A stretch of DNA of 64,000 nt, from contig NC_010575.1 in the NCBI RefSeq assembly GCF_000165395.2, positions 791,001-855,000 on the forward strand, written 5' to 3'. Shown piece by piece: positions 45,818 to 57,001 of this stretch. The notes below the pieces were generated by a model. The model was not told the origin of the DNA, ran no database searches, and saw nothing but the letters and a program-made list of their open reading frames with translations. The first letter of the stretch is position 1. Each line of letters opens with the position of its first letter. The position numbers and the translations under genes are program-made. Source of the stretch: Babesia bovis T2Bo (Eukaryota; Apicomplexa; Aconoidasida; Piroplasmida; Babesiidae).

Positions 45818-47128
45818 ATGAAGGGACGTTTGCAGCTTAGTCGCTCTGAGAGCGTCGATTTATCTAAATACGCTCATACTTTGCGTGGAGTTCATCCACG
45901 TGAGTTGGATTTTTCGGATGAGTTTTACGGGACGTCTGATGATAGCTCATCTCCTCTAGACTTCGGTCATTGTTCTTCTAATGGATTTTGGAGCAGAACA
46001 TTTGATTTTGTATTACGTCGTCGTTTGATTATCGCATGTTTTGTTTATGTTGTAATGGATATTTTGACGACGGTGTATTACAAGCGTCTAATGGACCATA
46101 CTGGCAACTACGTGATGGTTACCATGGAGAGTCTGGTGGTATACTTTTTAATATTATTCTCTTTCATTTACGTAGCTTGTCGCCACTTCTTTCCTGAGTA
46201 TATGTCGCGTCCTTTTGACCCTCATCCGTTATTTTTGATGGGTGCTTTTGATATTGTTGCTACTGCTTTATCTGCAGTTGGGAGCGTGAACACCAGTGGT
46301 ATATTATTGGTTATGTTGGGTCAGGTTGGAATACCTTTGACTATTATTGCTTGTAAAGTGATACTGGGTCGTAAATACCACAAGTTGCACTATTTAAGTT
46401 CCTTCTTTATCATTGCTTTTGTTTGTTTGAAGGAGCTTACAATCCCTGCAGTGAGTGAGCGTAACGACATATATTCAAACCTTTTGTACATTATTGCTTG
46501 TTTGCCTGATTCGATAGCTTCTGCCCTCCGAAGTGGTCAGTACACTTCAGATTCATTTCACTTGGTGAAGTATCAATTCAGTGCTATGGCATTGCAATTT
46601 GTGCTTGGTCTACCGGTTTTCGCTTTCATTATGTCCAAGCGCCATACTCAACCTGATTTGGGTATATTCGGCAGCATAGTTCATGATATTGAAAGTGGTC
46701 TTGCTTGTTTATTCTTAGGTCGCAATACTATAGTGGACGGTTGCAGCGAGACTGGATTTCCCCGTTGTGATTCATGTGAAGGTTCTTTGCAGATATTTTT
46801 GATATATTTGCTTTGCAACATGATAATCCGTGTGGCTTATATTGTGATAATGATGGAGGGTACTGTTACTTTAGTATTTTTACTGGGTACATTAAAGGTG
46901 CCTTTATGCTCGATTGCATTTTCACTTCCTGCGATCAGTGGTGACAGTGCTACTGACTTTGAGTTCATTGATGTCGTATGCTTCGTTGGTATTATGGTAT
47001 CACTGTTTTTATATGGTACTGGTACCAAGCGTTTAGAGAATGAGACTGCAACTCGTTTTTCAACGCCTCTATTACCTGATCGCGAAGACTTTTCTCGCGT
47101 GGTTTCAATACAGGAGCCCATGGAGTGA
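45818..47128 (+). CDS. CRT-like drug/metabolite transporter
   Basis: One exon from the ATG at 45818 encodes 436 aa. A hydrophilic N-terminus of about 65 residues precedes about ten hydrophobic helices. The first is LIIACFVYVVMDILTTVYY; later ones include LLVMLGQVGIPLTIIACKV and IFLIYLLCNMIIRVAYIVI. A lumenal loop with cysteines (CSETGFPRCDSCEG) sits before the last pair of helices, a feature of the chloroquine-resistance transporter family. Plasmodium CRT exports peptides and ions from the digestive vacuole. Babesia has no haemozoin-filled vacuole, so the substrate and membrane here are open. Upstream in-frame codons lack an ATG. Confidence 0.83.
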   Translation: MKGRLQLSRSESVDLSKYAHTLRGVHPRELDFSDEFYGTSDDSSSPLDFGHCSSNGFWSRTFDFVLRRRLIIACFVYVVMDILTTVYYKRLMDHTGNYVMVTMESLVVYFLILFSFIYVACRHFFPEYMSRPFDPHPLFLMGAFDIVATALSAVGSVNTSGILLVMLGQVGIPLTIIACKVILGRKYHKLHYLSSFFIIAFVCLKELTIPAVSERNDIYSNLLYIIACLPDSIASALRSGQYTSDSFHLVKYQFSAMALQFVLGLPVFAFIMSKRHTQPDLGIFGSIVHDIESGLACLFLGRNTIVDGCSETGFPRCDSCEGSLQIFLIYLLCNMIIRVAYIVIMMEGTVTLVFLLGTLKVPLCSIAFSLPAISGDSATDFEFIDVVCFVGIMVSLFLYGTGTKRLENETATRFSTPLLPDREDFSRVVSIQEPME

Positions 47129-47493
47129 GCGCAAAAATGGCGTGCCTCCACGTAACGTAATTGTAAATTGATAGTATCATATGCTTTGTTATATATCGCC
47201 ATTAAGTGTATATGTCCTCTAGAGGCCTTTTAATGCAAAAAATAATTTGTACTTACTCCTGAGGCATATATCTGTTGTATTAGAGATACATATAGGTAAA
47301 TATTATTGTAATTCTGCTTTTGGGTGTGTATATAATTTTATTGTGTTACTATTGACGTTGCGTTATGTAGTTTTCTGTATATACACATGTATACGATGAG
47401 ATATTATTTTAAAATTTAGTGGTACTATGAATGAGGTATAATTTGGTAATTTCTTGGTTTTAGCGCCTTCAACATTGCTTAGCGCAGTAGAGG
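47129..47493. other. Intergenic region
   Basis: About 365 AT-rich bases between two rightward genes. Nothing further recognised. Confidence 0.35.
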
Positions 47494-48449
47494 ATGTCGT
47501 CAACATCCCTATGCGCTTTCCTATGGCTTTGGTCATTTATTTTTTCGTTTATTTTAGCTATGCGTATAGTGAATGATGATACTGAGGTTTACAGTCGTCA
47601 AATCAAGTCTAGATGCCACTTTGAGGTATGTTTATTTATTGTCTATTTCCTTCTCTGTGGATTCCATGATAACTTGGTGAAATATAGTTAATTTTAATGG
47701 TTTCTGTTTGTGTAGTATCTGTTTTGCTCGTTTATATTATCATTTGTTTTCAGGAGGGACGCATGCTTGCTGCCCTTAATGATCGCAGGGAATTCCACTC
47801 ATCTCCATCACTAAAATGGTTGGTACAGGTTTTTAAACATATATGCCTGTTTAGGAATGCCGATTTGGCCACATCAGCTCGCAATATGGCATCTGAGGTA
47901 TGAACTTGTGTATGTTTATGACATTTAATAGCTGAGTCGGCGTATAAACTGTCAACTACCGTTATATTACCGGGAGGAGCTCGGCACCAATTATTTATCA
48001 GCCGATTTGGAGCACTTTAGTGAGTCTCTTGCAGCCGAGTTTTGGTATGAGGGTCACCTTGACTATGACTTTGAGAAAGGTATGTAGTGGATAAAGGTTT
48101 TCATTCTATTCCAGGCGGCCCTCTTAATCGCAATCCGAATGTGTTATCCTTTACTCAGATGGTATGGCGTTCTACTAGGGTATGTATTTGAGTTACATTT
48201 GTTATGTTAATTCAGGAAGTTGGATGTGCCGTTGCCTGTTGTGACGGTCGTCAGGTTGTGCTAGTATGTCGCTTCCATCCTCCTGGTAACATTCAAGGTA
48301 CGTTTATAGTTGTTTTTGATTATATTTTACCAGGTCAATTCATTGGTAACGTTTTAGAGAAGGTATGTCTTTTGTTATATTTGCTTCATGGCATCAGTTC
48401 AATCGGCTTAAGAATCGCGAATCCGGGATTTCTACAGAGCTTTGACTAA
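47494..48449 (+). CDS. Secreted CAP/SCP-domain protein
   Basis: Eight exons (47494-47625, 47754-47818, 47855-47897, 47932-48079, 48115-48179, 48216-48297, 48334-48362, 48438-48449) give 191 aa. Most introns are 34-36 nt. Residues 1-22 are hydrophobic with a Trp-Leu-Trp core, a signal peptide. The CAP (cysteine-rich secretory, antigen 5, PR-1) fold is clear: SLKWNADLATSARNMASE, SLAAEFWYEGHLDYDF, FTQMVWRSTREVGC and the closing CRFHPPGNIQGQFIGNV. The two histidine positions of the CAP pocket are partly replaced. CAP proteins act outside cells, often binding sterols or as effectors. The last exon encodes only Ser-Phe-Asp and the stop. Confidence 0.85.
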
Positions 48450-48653
48450 AAACGGCGTTCTAATGTTATTTAACACACTAATAGTATATTTATAATACGA
48501 TATGTTGTATCTCTCTGATACACCTACGGCGTATAGATGGGGCGGCATAGAACAGGTTTCATTTTATGAGCCTTTCTCTACACTTTATACCTCCTGTAAT
48601 ACTTCATCAATTCTTTGTGTAACAGTTTTGTGCTGTATTTATCGCGTAACAAG

Positions 48654-48917
48654 ATGGGAAGCCTTTTCAACACCCACCCCAAGAATTTTGGCCAAGGTAG
48701 TCGCGAGTGGTAGGTGTTACGGTTGTTTATATTCTTGTTGGACTTCGTTTTAAATGTAATTCTAATGCTTTGTAGTCGCGTCTGCTTCAACCGTCACGGT
48801 CTCATTCGCAAGTACGACTTGAACATGTGCCGTCAATGTTTCAGGGAGCGTGCTAACCTTATCGGTTTCCACAAGGTATGTTTTAATGTTTTTTAAATCA
48901 TTCTTCTGCAGTACTAA
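48654..48917 (+). CDS. RPS29: 40S ribosomal protein uS14 (RPS29)
   Basis: Three exons (48654-48709, 48776-48875, 48912-48917), joined across introns of 66 and 36 nt, give 53 aa. The zinc-binding cysteines appear as CRVC and CRQC. Family blocks are [20 protein letters not shown] and the ending [10 protein letters not shown]. uS14 is a small-subunit head protein. The final exon codes for one tyrosine and the stop, which only the family C-terminus reveals. It is convergent with the DnaJ gene. Confidence 0.94.
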
Positions 48918-49129
48918 TTCACTTGGTACTTGATCTAACTTTGAAATCAATTTGGTTTGAAAGTAGTTTTTCGTATGTATTGTTCTATGATGTATGATTA
49001 CTGCGTTGTAGTTCATTGTGGCTTTTTTTGCTACGATATGTACAGTAGTTGTATATGGCGTTTCCTATAGTATTTCCATAGTTCGCAATGCGTTTTTTTC
49101 GCGGTATTTGTAGAAATGTATTTGTGTTT

Positions 49130-51151
49130 CTAGAAGAAGGTATCATCGCTACGGTATACGTGGTGTACCGTGCTTTGTCCTTTTTGTTGTTCCTGTTCGT
49201 GTGCGGCTCTAACGAACATGTTATACATATCGAATGGTTGGTTGTTTTCTGCGAGCCTTTTGCGTGCTGTTTCGGCAGCTATTTTAAATGCTCTTCCCAT
49301 AAGTCCTAGCCCTTCAGCTCGTTTTCTGCGCCATTGTTCATCTACTGCCATATCTTCCAAGAGTCTTTTTGCTGCTTTCTTTACACTCAAGTGTACGTCC
49401 ATAAGGCATATGTGTAACATTGCATCCATGACTATTGCCAATGTATTTTCGGACGTCTGTTTCATATATTCTTCGTTTAGCATTGATTGTTTTTCTCCTG
49501 TTCTTGCTGCCGCTCGTTCTGCGCTACGTTCTGCAATTGCTGTTTTTAAGAGTGATGTCATAGTTTTCAATCCTTTTCTCATCATTTTCGATTTTTCCTG
49601 TACTTTTGCAACATTTCCTCCTAATCCTAGAAACGTGTTCCATTTCCAGATATATCTATTTGCTATGTTTTCGTATGTCCATCCAATGGTATAAACGAGT
49701 TCCACTGCGAATGGGTTGACGCAGAGTTCATTAGCGCTACTGAGTATATCTGCATACCACTTTTCTAATTCACCGCATACATATGGTCTTACTAGGTCCT
49801 TGAGGTTGAATGCGAGTTTGACTTCACGTTCCCACTGTGCTACTTCGAAATCCTTTTCCGTGGGTGAGTAATTTCTATTTTGGAGGTCTAATTCCATGTA
49901 CAATGCCATTCTCAATTTTCCTATGTATGGTTCTAGTTTGTCGGACCCGAATAGTACCATGAAGAATAGTGAGCTATCCAGTATAGGCATTTCTTCACAA
50001 GCTGCCTTTCCATGTTCATCGTACATTTTCCTTCGGCTCACATCTCCCAGTACTTGATATGCTTCTCCCAATTTCATGAATTTTTCTGCTGATGTGGCAT
50101 CACCTGTTTTATCTGGATGATACTGTTTCGCAAGTTGGTAGTATTGCCTTTTAATTTCAGCTTGTGTTGCTGTTGGTTGTACATTTAATATTTCATAGAA
50201 TTCTGTATCTGCAACTTTTCTCGTTTCACCATTGTTTATCCTTGCGCTTTGTGCAGCTTCTGTTTTTGTGCGTACTACATCAGCTTGCCTTTGCACTGCT
50301 TCTGTGACTTCTTTCAATTCATCGTCGAGTGAGTACCAATTATCTCTCCATTCTCCATGTTGTTTATTCCACTTTTTACCGTTATATCTTTGGCATATGG
50401 CGTTTGGTGTGTTTATGATACCTCTTGTGATTTGATATCCTGCTACCCCAATTCCAGCCACTGGCAGAGCCACAGCTCCCAGGAGTCCCGCGGCCATGCC
50501 TTTGAAGAACCCTCCAACACCATGTTGATGTCCGCCTACTACTGGGCATAACACTAAACTTGTAGCGCCCAGCATAACACCTTTGGCTACGTTTTTGACA
50601 CCTGAGATTATACCTGCTCCTGCATCCTTTGGTTTTCTCATAGGGAACAATTTAGATAGTACTTCATCATTACTTATTGTATCTGCTTCATCTATTCCTC
50701 TCGTTTTTATGACAAGTGGATTTCCAAATCGTTCAGCTCGATCTACTTCACGAATTGTCCTATATTTTCCCAATTTAGATTCTTGTGCTTTTTCCAGGTA
50801 GTACTGTGCTTGTAGTACCATGGATCCATCTGGTTCTGCTTGATCGAAGATTGGCTTCTTTGTTTCTTCTTGATTTTCACTTAATTCTTGTTCTTCAGGT
50901 TTCCAAACACTATAAGCACTTGGTTCGTAGTAGCTGTTACCCGCGATGGCGGTAAGTTCCTTCATTGCGACTTCATCTCTTTCGTCATCCGTATCGATCA
51001 TGCAGTCCACAATATCGGTGGTTTCGTGATTGGTAGTAATATCACTTAAGTTTACCGCTATTTGTGATTGATTGTGATCCATTTCTTGCGATTCGACGAT
51101 ACCATTACCATCTTCATGAATGGTAAGGTTGCTTTGCGACGATTGCTCCAT
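49130..51151 (-). CDS. DnaJ-domain protein with C-terminal DnaJ-X region
   Basis: One exon encodes 673 aa. An acidic N-terminus of about 100 residues comes first. Residues 180-245 are Gly/Ala-rich and hydrophobic (GGFFKGMAAGLLGAVALPVA), likely a membrane-associated hairpin. The J domain covers about 316-382 with HPD at 345-347, so it should stimulate an Hsp70 ATPase. The remaining 290 residues resemble the DnaJ-X domain (LVRPYVCGELEKWYADIL, IGWTYENIANRYIW). Homologues in yeast (Caj1, Djp1) act in the cytosol and in peroxisomal or membrane protein import. The compartment here is not known. Confidence 0.87.
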   Translation of the reverse strand: MEQSSQSNLTIHEDGNGIVESQEMDHNQSQIAVNLSDITTNHETTDIVDCMIDTDDERDEVAMKELTAIAGNSYYEPSAYSVWKPEEQELSENQEETKKPIFDQAEPDGSMVLQAQYYLEKAQESKLGKYRTIREVDRAERFGNPLVIKTRGIDEADTISNDEVLSKLFPMRKPKDAGAGIISGVKNVAKGVMLGATSLVLCPVVGGHQHGVGGFFKGMAAGLLGAVALPVAGIGVAGYQITRGIINTPNAICQRYNGKKWNKQHGEWRDNWYSLDDELKEVTEAVQRQADVVRTKTEAAQSARINNGETRKVADTEFYEILNVQPTATQAEIKRQYYQLAKQYHPDKTGDATSAEKFMKLGEAYQVLGDVSRRKMYDEHGKAACEEMPILDSSLFFMVLFGSDKLEPYIGKLRMALYMELDLQNRNYSPTEKDFEVAQWEREVKLAFNLKDLVRPYVCGELEKWYADILSSANELCVNPFAVELVYTIGWTYENIANRYIWKWNTFLGLGGNVAKVQEKSKMMRKGLKTMTSLLKTAIAERSAERAAARTGEKQSMLNEEYMKQTSENTLAIVMDAMLHICLMDVHLSVKKAAKRLLEDMAVDEQWRRKRAEGLGLMGRAFKIAAETARKRLAENNQPFDMYNMFVRAAHEQEQQKGQSTVHHVYRSDDTFF

Positions 51152-51471
51152 TGCAACTGCTTTTTATAAAATTGCGTACATAAGTTTCATGTAAAATTGC
51201 TCCAAAAATGTATATAATATAGTTACGTTTAATTAGTCCTAGTATACATATAATGTGCGCTGGTACGCGCTTATTGTATTGTATACCATGAATCTAAACG
51301 CTGCGGTTACTGCGTTGGCGTGACTTAGGGTCACATTTAAATCATCCGCATGTTTATTAGCTGGATAATAAGCCTTTATTTCTATTGTATTTTATATAAT
51401 ATGCCGTTACTGTGGTGTATGTGATGTAGCGTTGCGCGTCACTGCCTTGAATGATCACAGCTCTCTATATG

Positions 51472-51485
51472 CACTGGATCCAGTG
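51472..51485. promoter_or_regulatory. Palindrome CACTGGATCCAGTG
   Basis: A perfect 14-bp dyad with no spacer, in the shared upstream region of two divergent genes. It contains the ATCCAGT word that recurs in this gap. A protein-binding site is an inference. Confidence 0.35.
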
Positions 51486-51811
51486 ATTTATTGTGGATTA
51501 AAAACAATATCTGTATCCAGTATGCCAACGGCGATATGAATCGACACTTGTTAAAGCTACCAGCAGTTTAGGAATCCTGGCAGATTGAGTTCGTTTGACG
51601 ATACATTTCAACAGATAGGCCCTGTCTTATAGATACATTCGATTACATATGGCATGGTACCGCCCTAAACAATACAATAGCATCGCGCGGTTAAATACCT
51701 TGGATCATCCGTAGTCGATATGATTCAATAGACCATAGTACGGTAATGTAATCTCTGATAGTTCTACAGCCCAGCTTATAGCTAGTAGTATATTTCAGCG
51801 CTATCCAGTGT

Positions 51812-51833
51812 ATATACTGGATATCAATTAGAT
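51812..51833. promoter_or_regulatory. Inverted repeat TATCCAGT-6-ACTGGATA
   Basis: Two perfect 8-bp arms separated by GTATAT, about 210 bases upstream of the gene at 52044. Same core word as the palindrome at 51472. Confidence 0.35.
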
Positions 51834-52043
51834 ATCACACATTACACAATGATTTGGGGTATATCTAGCCTCGTTCTCAATACACATGGGTGTTACCCGT
51901 TATCTGGTTTTATTTTGTATATATACTATAATGGTTTGTATATAGGTTCCTTTTGTTTTGTACCTTGTTAAATTGCACGCGTCCCCACGGGTTGCCTTTG
52001 GCTGGTCGTATTTCACTTATATTCCAGATGTCACTGTCATAAG

Positions 52044-52499
52044 ATGCTTGTGAAATACGTTGGTGGTACTATACGGCGCTTTGCGCTTGATGCGCGTCGT
52101 TACGGTGCCCATTACACTGGTCGTTACATCACCTCTGAGCAGTTGGAGAAGAAAGACCCTAACTGGGCCATCGAGGAGACCAATTTCTGTTTGGGTAAAA
52201 TAAGTGTACGTTTAAAACGTGTTGACTCTATGCCGTTTTTGTTATACATAGTACTTATGGTTCTATAGGAGTTGCGTTTCAAGGACACTGACGACTTGGC
52301 TCGTCGTACATTGCAGATTATGGACAGTCAATTGAGTCGTATGCATACTCGTTTGCGTGATGGTACTTGCGTCCCATACATGTCGGTTAGTCTTCACCAG
52401 ATGGTTGATCGTCCATGTCCAAATCACGTTTTCAGTGAGAGTCCCTTATTGAAGTGGACTTGGGACGAGGCCTACGACGAGGCTTATGAGAACATGTAA
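52044..52499 (+). CDS. Small protein, possibly mitochondrial, unknown
   Basis: Two exons (52044-52205 and 52269-52499), joined across a 63-nt intron, give 130 aa. The N-terminus (MLVKYVGGTIRRFALDARRY) is basic and could form an amphipathic mitochondrial presequence. The rest is soluble and charged, with a Trp-rich ending (LLKWTWDEAYDEAYENM). The Met density and codon choice look like real coding sequence. I do not recognise a family; a subunit of a mitochondrial complex is a guess. Confidence 0.65.
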
Positions 52500-52527
52500 A
52501 CATATCGGTAATTAAGTTATATTTAAA

Positions 52528-54780
52528 TTAGCGTGTGTCTGTTGTCACTAGTATATCGGTGACGTAGTCCAATGCTACTGTTACTTCGTTAAGGGCTGTT
52601 TTTCCTATAACTTTTGCGATAGTTGCTTGTATGCTGGTATGGAGTTTCGTATCGGGCTGTGCGAGATGTTCGCGTTTCTGGCGTCCAAATATTGGTGGAA
52701 GCACCCCTGTAGTGCGACCTAGTATACTCACGTATGCTGCTTTGATAGCCATGTAGCTTGAACCTGGATTTAACTGTTTAGCGATTAGTGGCTGCACTAC
52801 TTCATATTGCAAGTTACCCATGAATGCCAAATATGCCAGTGTGAGTACGATTGAGTCCTTTATTCTTGTATTTGCGGTATTATTTATAGCACGTTCCGCT
52901 TGGTACAGTAACTTCCGTTCGTCTATTACCTGTAGTTCCAGGTGGTATACTGCATTTAAGTACTCCAGGAATGCTGGAGGGTCAAGTTTCTCGTTTGTGA
53001 TACTGTTTGCCAATATGCCCAGCTCCTTTGATGTTATATTAAGCTTGCGTGCGATAGACAGCATTGTAACCACTAGTTTAGGATCCACTTGAGTGTCGTG
53101 AATGCGGGAGCATACATTTTGTATGGCGTGGTTATATATTGACATTATGTCTACCTCGTTTTGTAGGTATGGCAGTAGTTCGCAACATGCCACTACATTG
53201 TCTATATTTATGGTCGACGTTCCTTTTAACAGTTCAATTTGCTTTATTGCAGCATCAGTTAATTCATGGTTTGTATTCATCTTGAGCAGGGTGGCCAATA
53301 TCCGTATACTTCTTGCTGAATGCCTCTTTTGTGTACCTATATAATTTTGTGCTACCAGTTCGCACAACTTAGGGTTTCCCCAATGTACAATTGTTTGCAG
53401 GTCTATTTCACTGAAGCACTGTACCGCTTTTAATCGTTGTTCAAGCACACTGTTGAGCACCACCTTTTCTTCTGCACCTATGTTATGTAGAGCGTTATGC
53501 AGTACTACAAGTTCCTTATTAGTTAGGCTGTCCAGTAGATCTCGTTTTACCATGTAAGCTAGTGTCCTTGATGTCTTGGCACATTTCAAGTTATGGCAGT
53601 AGTGCAGCAAATATACGTGTTTGGGTCCGAATTGTACATTGGTATTATTCACAGCATTTTGCAGTACTTTATCCAACGATTCCATGTCGATATTTGGTGC
53701 TATATCCCAGCATGAAATTGACTGCGTTATCGTTAAGGCGTCCAGTAGTGACGGTTTCACAGTATTGATGAGTGCTTGCAGCTGTTTTGCATATGCATCT
53801 TTGAAACAGGGATCAATATCTACATCTTTGTGGAGCATCAGATTGACTACATTGCACATTTCCTGTGCGTTCATTTTCGGCAACGTCTTTATGAGTACTT
53901 CCGGCAGGGGTTTGACCCACATATTGGCTTTAATATAGGCACTGCATATATTCGAGCCCATTCGTCCTGTCATTGTCTCCATTTCTGCTGATACATTGTC
54001 CATTAACGCGGGTAATACTGGTCTCAGTGTTGGATGCGCTCCACATGAAAATAGTATCGTTGCCATATCCCTGCCACGCACATCTTCACGTATGGATAGT
54101 ATCCTAGTTACAAGTGGTACTGCTGTTACTGGGTTTATCAGCTTCAGTTTGTCCAATGCATATATGACAAGTGACAGTTCCCTTGTTTTTAACCTAGGTA
54201 GCAATGACTGTAGAGCACTAACAAAGTTCCGTGCTATTTCGGACTTTGCAATTTGTTCACGTTTCTGCGGGTATACTCGTACAAGTGCGCCTAGTGAGTG
54301 TAATAAGCTTGCTACGAGCTCGATATTGAATTTACATTCACGTTCCATGAGAGCATGGCTCCTATCAAGTATACATTGCAATTCCTGACTGTTTAATTCC
54401 ACTCGTAGAGTATAGCTGGCAACTAGTATCATGTTGATTAGCTCTAGATTGAGCATTTCAATATGCCTAGGTGTTACAACATCGCGTATTACTCGTTCTA
54501 CCATTGACTTAGCTTTTGAGGTCTTTACCTCAAGGGTTTGCAATTTGCAAGCGACACATGTTAGCAGGCATTTTGAATGCGGGCTTAACCTTCCGAATAC
54601 ATCTGGTTCTAGTACTTTGTCGACGTAATATTGCCTGTAATCATATATCCAGGCTCTTATATGGCATTACCAGAACTGCGTAGGCGGTCTAGGGTTAATG
54701 AGTCCGTTGGCTAGTCTGATTCCTAGCCTGGGTATTTGTGCGGGCTTCGAGGCGCGTAGCGCCGCGATGAATTGCTGCAT
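52528..54780 (-). CDS. Putative mitochondrial helical-repeat (HPR/FASTK-like) RNA-binding protein
   Basis: Exon 1 (54671-54780) and exon 2 (52528-54634), joined across a 36-nt intron, give 738 aa. Exon 1 provides the only ATG and a basic presequence-like start (MQQFIAALRASKPAQIPRLG). The rest is an all-helical repeat protein with units of about 35-40 residues (for example LSLVIYALDKLKLINP, then DMATILFSCGAHP, then ELVVLHNALHNIGAEEK). These resemble heptatricopeptide repeats of apicomplexan mitochondrial RNA-binding proteins. No RAP domain is visible at the C-terminus. Such proteins are thought to organise fragmented mitochondrial rRNA. Confidence 0.68.
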
Positions 54781-54898
54781 ATCAATCCATGTTTATAAAA
54801 TGGGAAGACAGGTGAGCGCGCGTTATACCATCTGTGTGGTGCTGATTTGACGTTTCAAACGTCGTCATAACGTCCACTTTAATACCCAAGGATAGAGT

Positions 54899-56777
54899 AT
54901 GATGTTATCGCGTCTGTCTTCGTTCGGTTACTCTCAGCTGAAGCACAGGCTCGGCCTCCGGGTCATGGTAGGTTCATTTGCTTCTATTGACCTAAATGCT
55001 CGCAATTGATTTTGTTATTGTATTCTATAGCATACCGTCTGTTGTATATTAAAATTATATTGCGAATTAACGGTGTAAACATTTATATTTTGTATTTCTT
55101 CTTGCAATGTTGTTGATGTGTGAATATGATCTCTGGTTAAAATAGCGTCCTACAATTATCTGAACTCTGTACAATCCTGTACCAATGCTTCTTATGTAAC
55201 TTGTTTGTGTATATTACTGTGTGATTCTGTTTTGTAATTTGTTACAGAGCACTGCTTCCTCTGGCGCTGCTGAGATAAACCGTATTATGAAGAAGGCTCC
55301 TATATCTTATGAGAAGGTGCCTTTTGTTGATGAGGACCTTGAGCGTGTTATGGAGGAGGTTCCTGATTTTAGGTTTTACTACATTGGTCGTGACGATGGT
55401 GGTCGTAATCCTTACAGCAGCATTCCTATGAATGAGGAGATATATGCTGAGGGCACTGAGGGTCGTTTTGAGGCTGTTGACAACAGCATGAAGTTTGCCA
55501 AGTTGGAAAACGGACTACGGATCGCATCTGTTGACCGTGGTGGTATGGACTCTCTTTTGGGTTTATATGTTGGTGCTGGTAGCAGGTACGAGGGTGCTGA
55601 TGAGCTTGGTGTTTCTTCTATGATAGAGAATATGGCATTTCACTCAACTGCGCATCTATCTCACTTGCGTACTATTAAGACAGTGGAGACCTTGGGTGGC
55701 AATGCCAGTTGCAATGCATTCCGTGAGCACATTGCTTACCATGGTGAGTGTTTACGTCGTGACGTCCCTATAATGGTGAATCTATTGATTGGTAATGTAC
55801 TATTCCCTCGTTTTTTACCTTGGGAGATGAAAGCCAGCAAGTCACGTTTGGATGACCGACGTAAGCAGATAATGAGTTCTCCTGACCAGTACATTACCGA
55901 GCTTTTACACTCTGTTGCTTGGCACAACAACACTTTGGGTTTGCCTAATTACTGTTCTGAATCAAGTGTTTCTAATTTCAAACCCGAGGTTATGCGTAAC
56001 TTCATGTTACGTCACTTTGCTCCTAACAACTGCATCATCGTGGGTGTGAACACTGATATTGCTGAGCTTTCTAAATGGGTTATGCGTGCTTACAATGAGT
56101 ACAATGCTATTGAGCCAGTTGCGCGCAATGTTGAGAAGCCTGTGTACACGGGTGGTGTGCGTTACCATGAGGACAATTCTCCAATGTTGCACTTGGCAGT
56201 TGCTTATCAGATTCCTGGTGGCTGGGATTCGTCTGAATTGGTTGTTTTCACAGTTTTGCAATCGCTTTTGGGTGGTGGCGGTGCCTTTTCCACTGGAGGT
56301 CCTGGTAAGGGTATGCACAGCAGGTTATTCCTGAACGTATTAAACAAGCACGAGTTTGTGGAGTCGTGCATGGCATTTTCTACGGTTTACAGTGATGCTG
56401 GTATGTTTGGTATGTACATGGTTGTGGCTCCTCAGGCATCTCGTGGTGCCATTGATGTGATGTCTAATGAGTTCCGCAACATGCTTTCGGTGACCCCTAA
56501 GGAGTTGGAGCGTGCGAAGAACTCTTTGAAATCGTTTTTGCACATGTCTCTTGAGCACAAGGCTGTTCAGATGGAGGACATTGCACGTCAGTTGCTGTTA
56601 TGTGATCGCGTCCTTACAGTTCCTGAGTTAGAGCGTGCCATAGACAGCGTGACTGCCTTAGACATTCAAAGATGTGTCCAGAGCATGCTTAAGGGTTCTA
56701 AGCCATCAGTGGTAGCTCTTGGTAATTTGGCTTTTATGCCACATCCTGAGGAGCTTCTAAAGCACTTCCACTTTTAA
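54899..56777 (+). CDS. MPPA: Mitochondrial processing peptidase alpha subunit
   Basis: Exon 1 (54899-54967) and exon 2 (55248-56777), joined across a 280-nt intron, give 532 aa. Exon 1 encodes a presequence-like MMLSRLSSFGYSQLKHRLGL. The M16 fold follows, with KLENGLRIASVDR and the degenerate zinc site HSTAHLSHL in place of HxxEH, as expected for the non-catalytic subunit. The glycine-rich substrate loop GGGGAFSTGGPGKG is at residues 365-378. With the beta subunit it cleaves targeting presequences in the matrix; in many eukaryotes it is also a core subunit of complex III. Confidence 0.94.
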
Positions 56778-57001
56778 TTACCATTGATTAGTGGGTGTAA
56801 TACTACACACCTTATCACTTGGTACTAATAATAATTTGTTGCTTACTGTTATTACATTATCGTTTGTTTTGGTAGCTTACTACTTATAACGACGTCGCGG
56901 CAAGTCATGTATAGTAGTACCAAATATCTACCTTAATCCTGTGTATAATATGCTTTGGTGCTGGGATATAGATTGATTTGTTACATTATAACTACACTGC
57001 T

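Larger units (their letters stand above)
51152..52043. other. Divergent intergenic region with repeated ATCCAGT motifs
   Basis: About 890 bases between the DnaJ gene and a rightward gene. It contains a 14-bp palindrome at 51472-51485 and a dyad at 51812-51833 built from the same ATCCAGT/ACTGGAT words, plus another TATCCAGT between them. No coding frame is supported. Confidence 0.45.
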
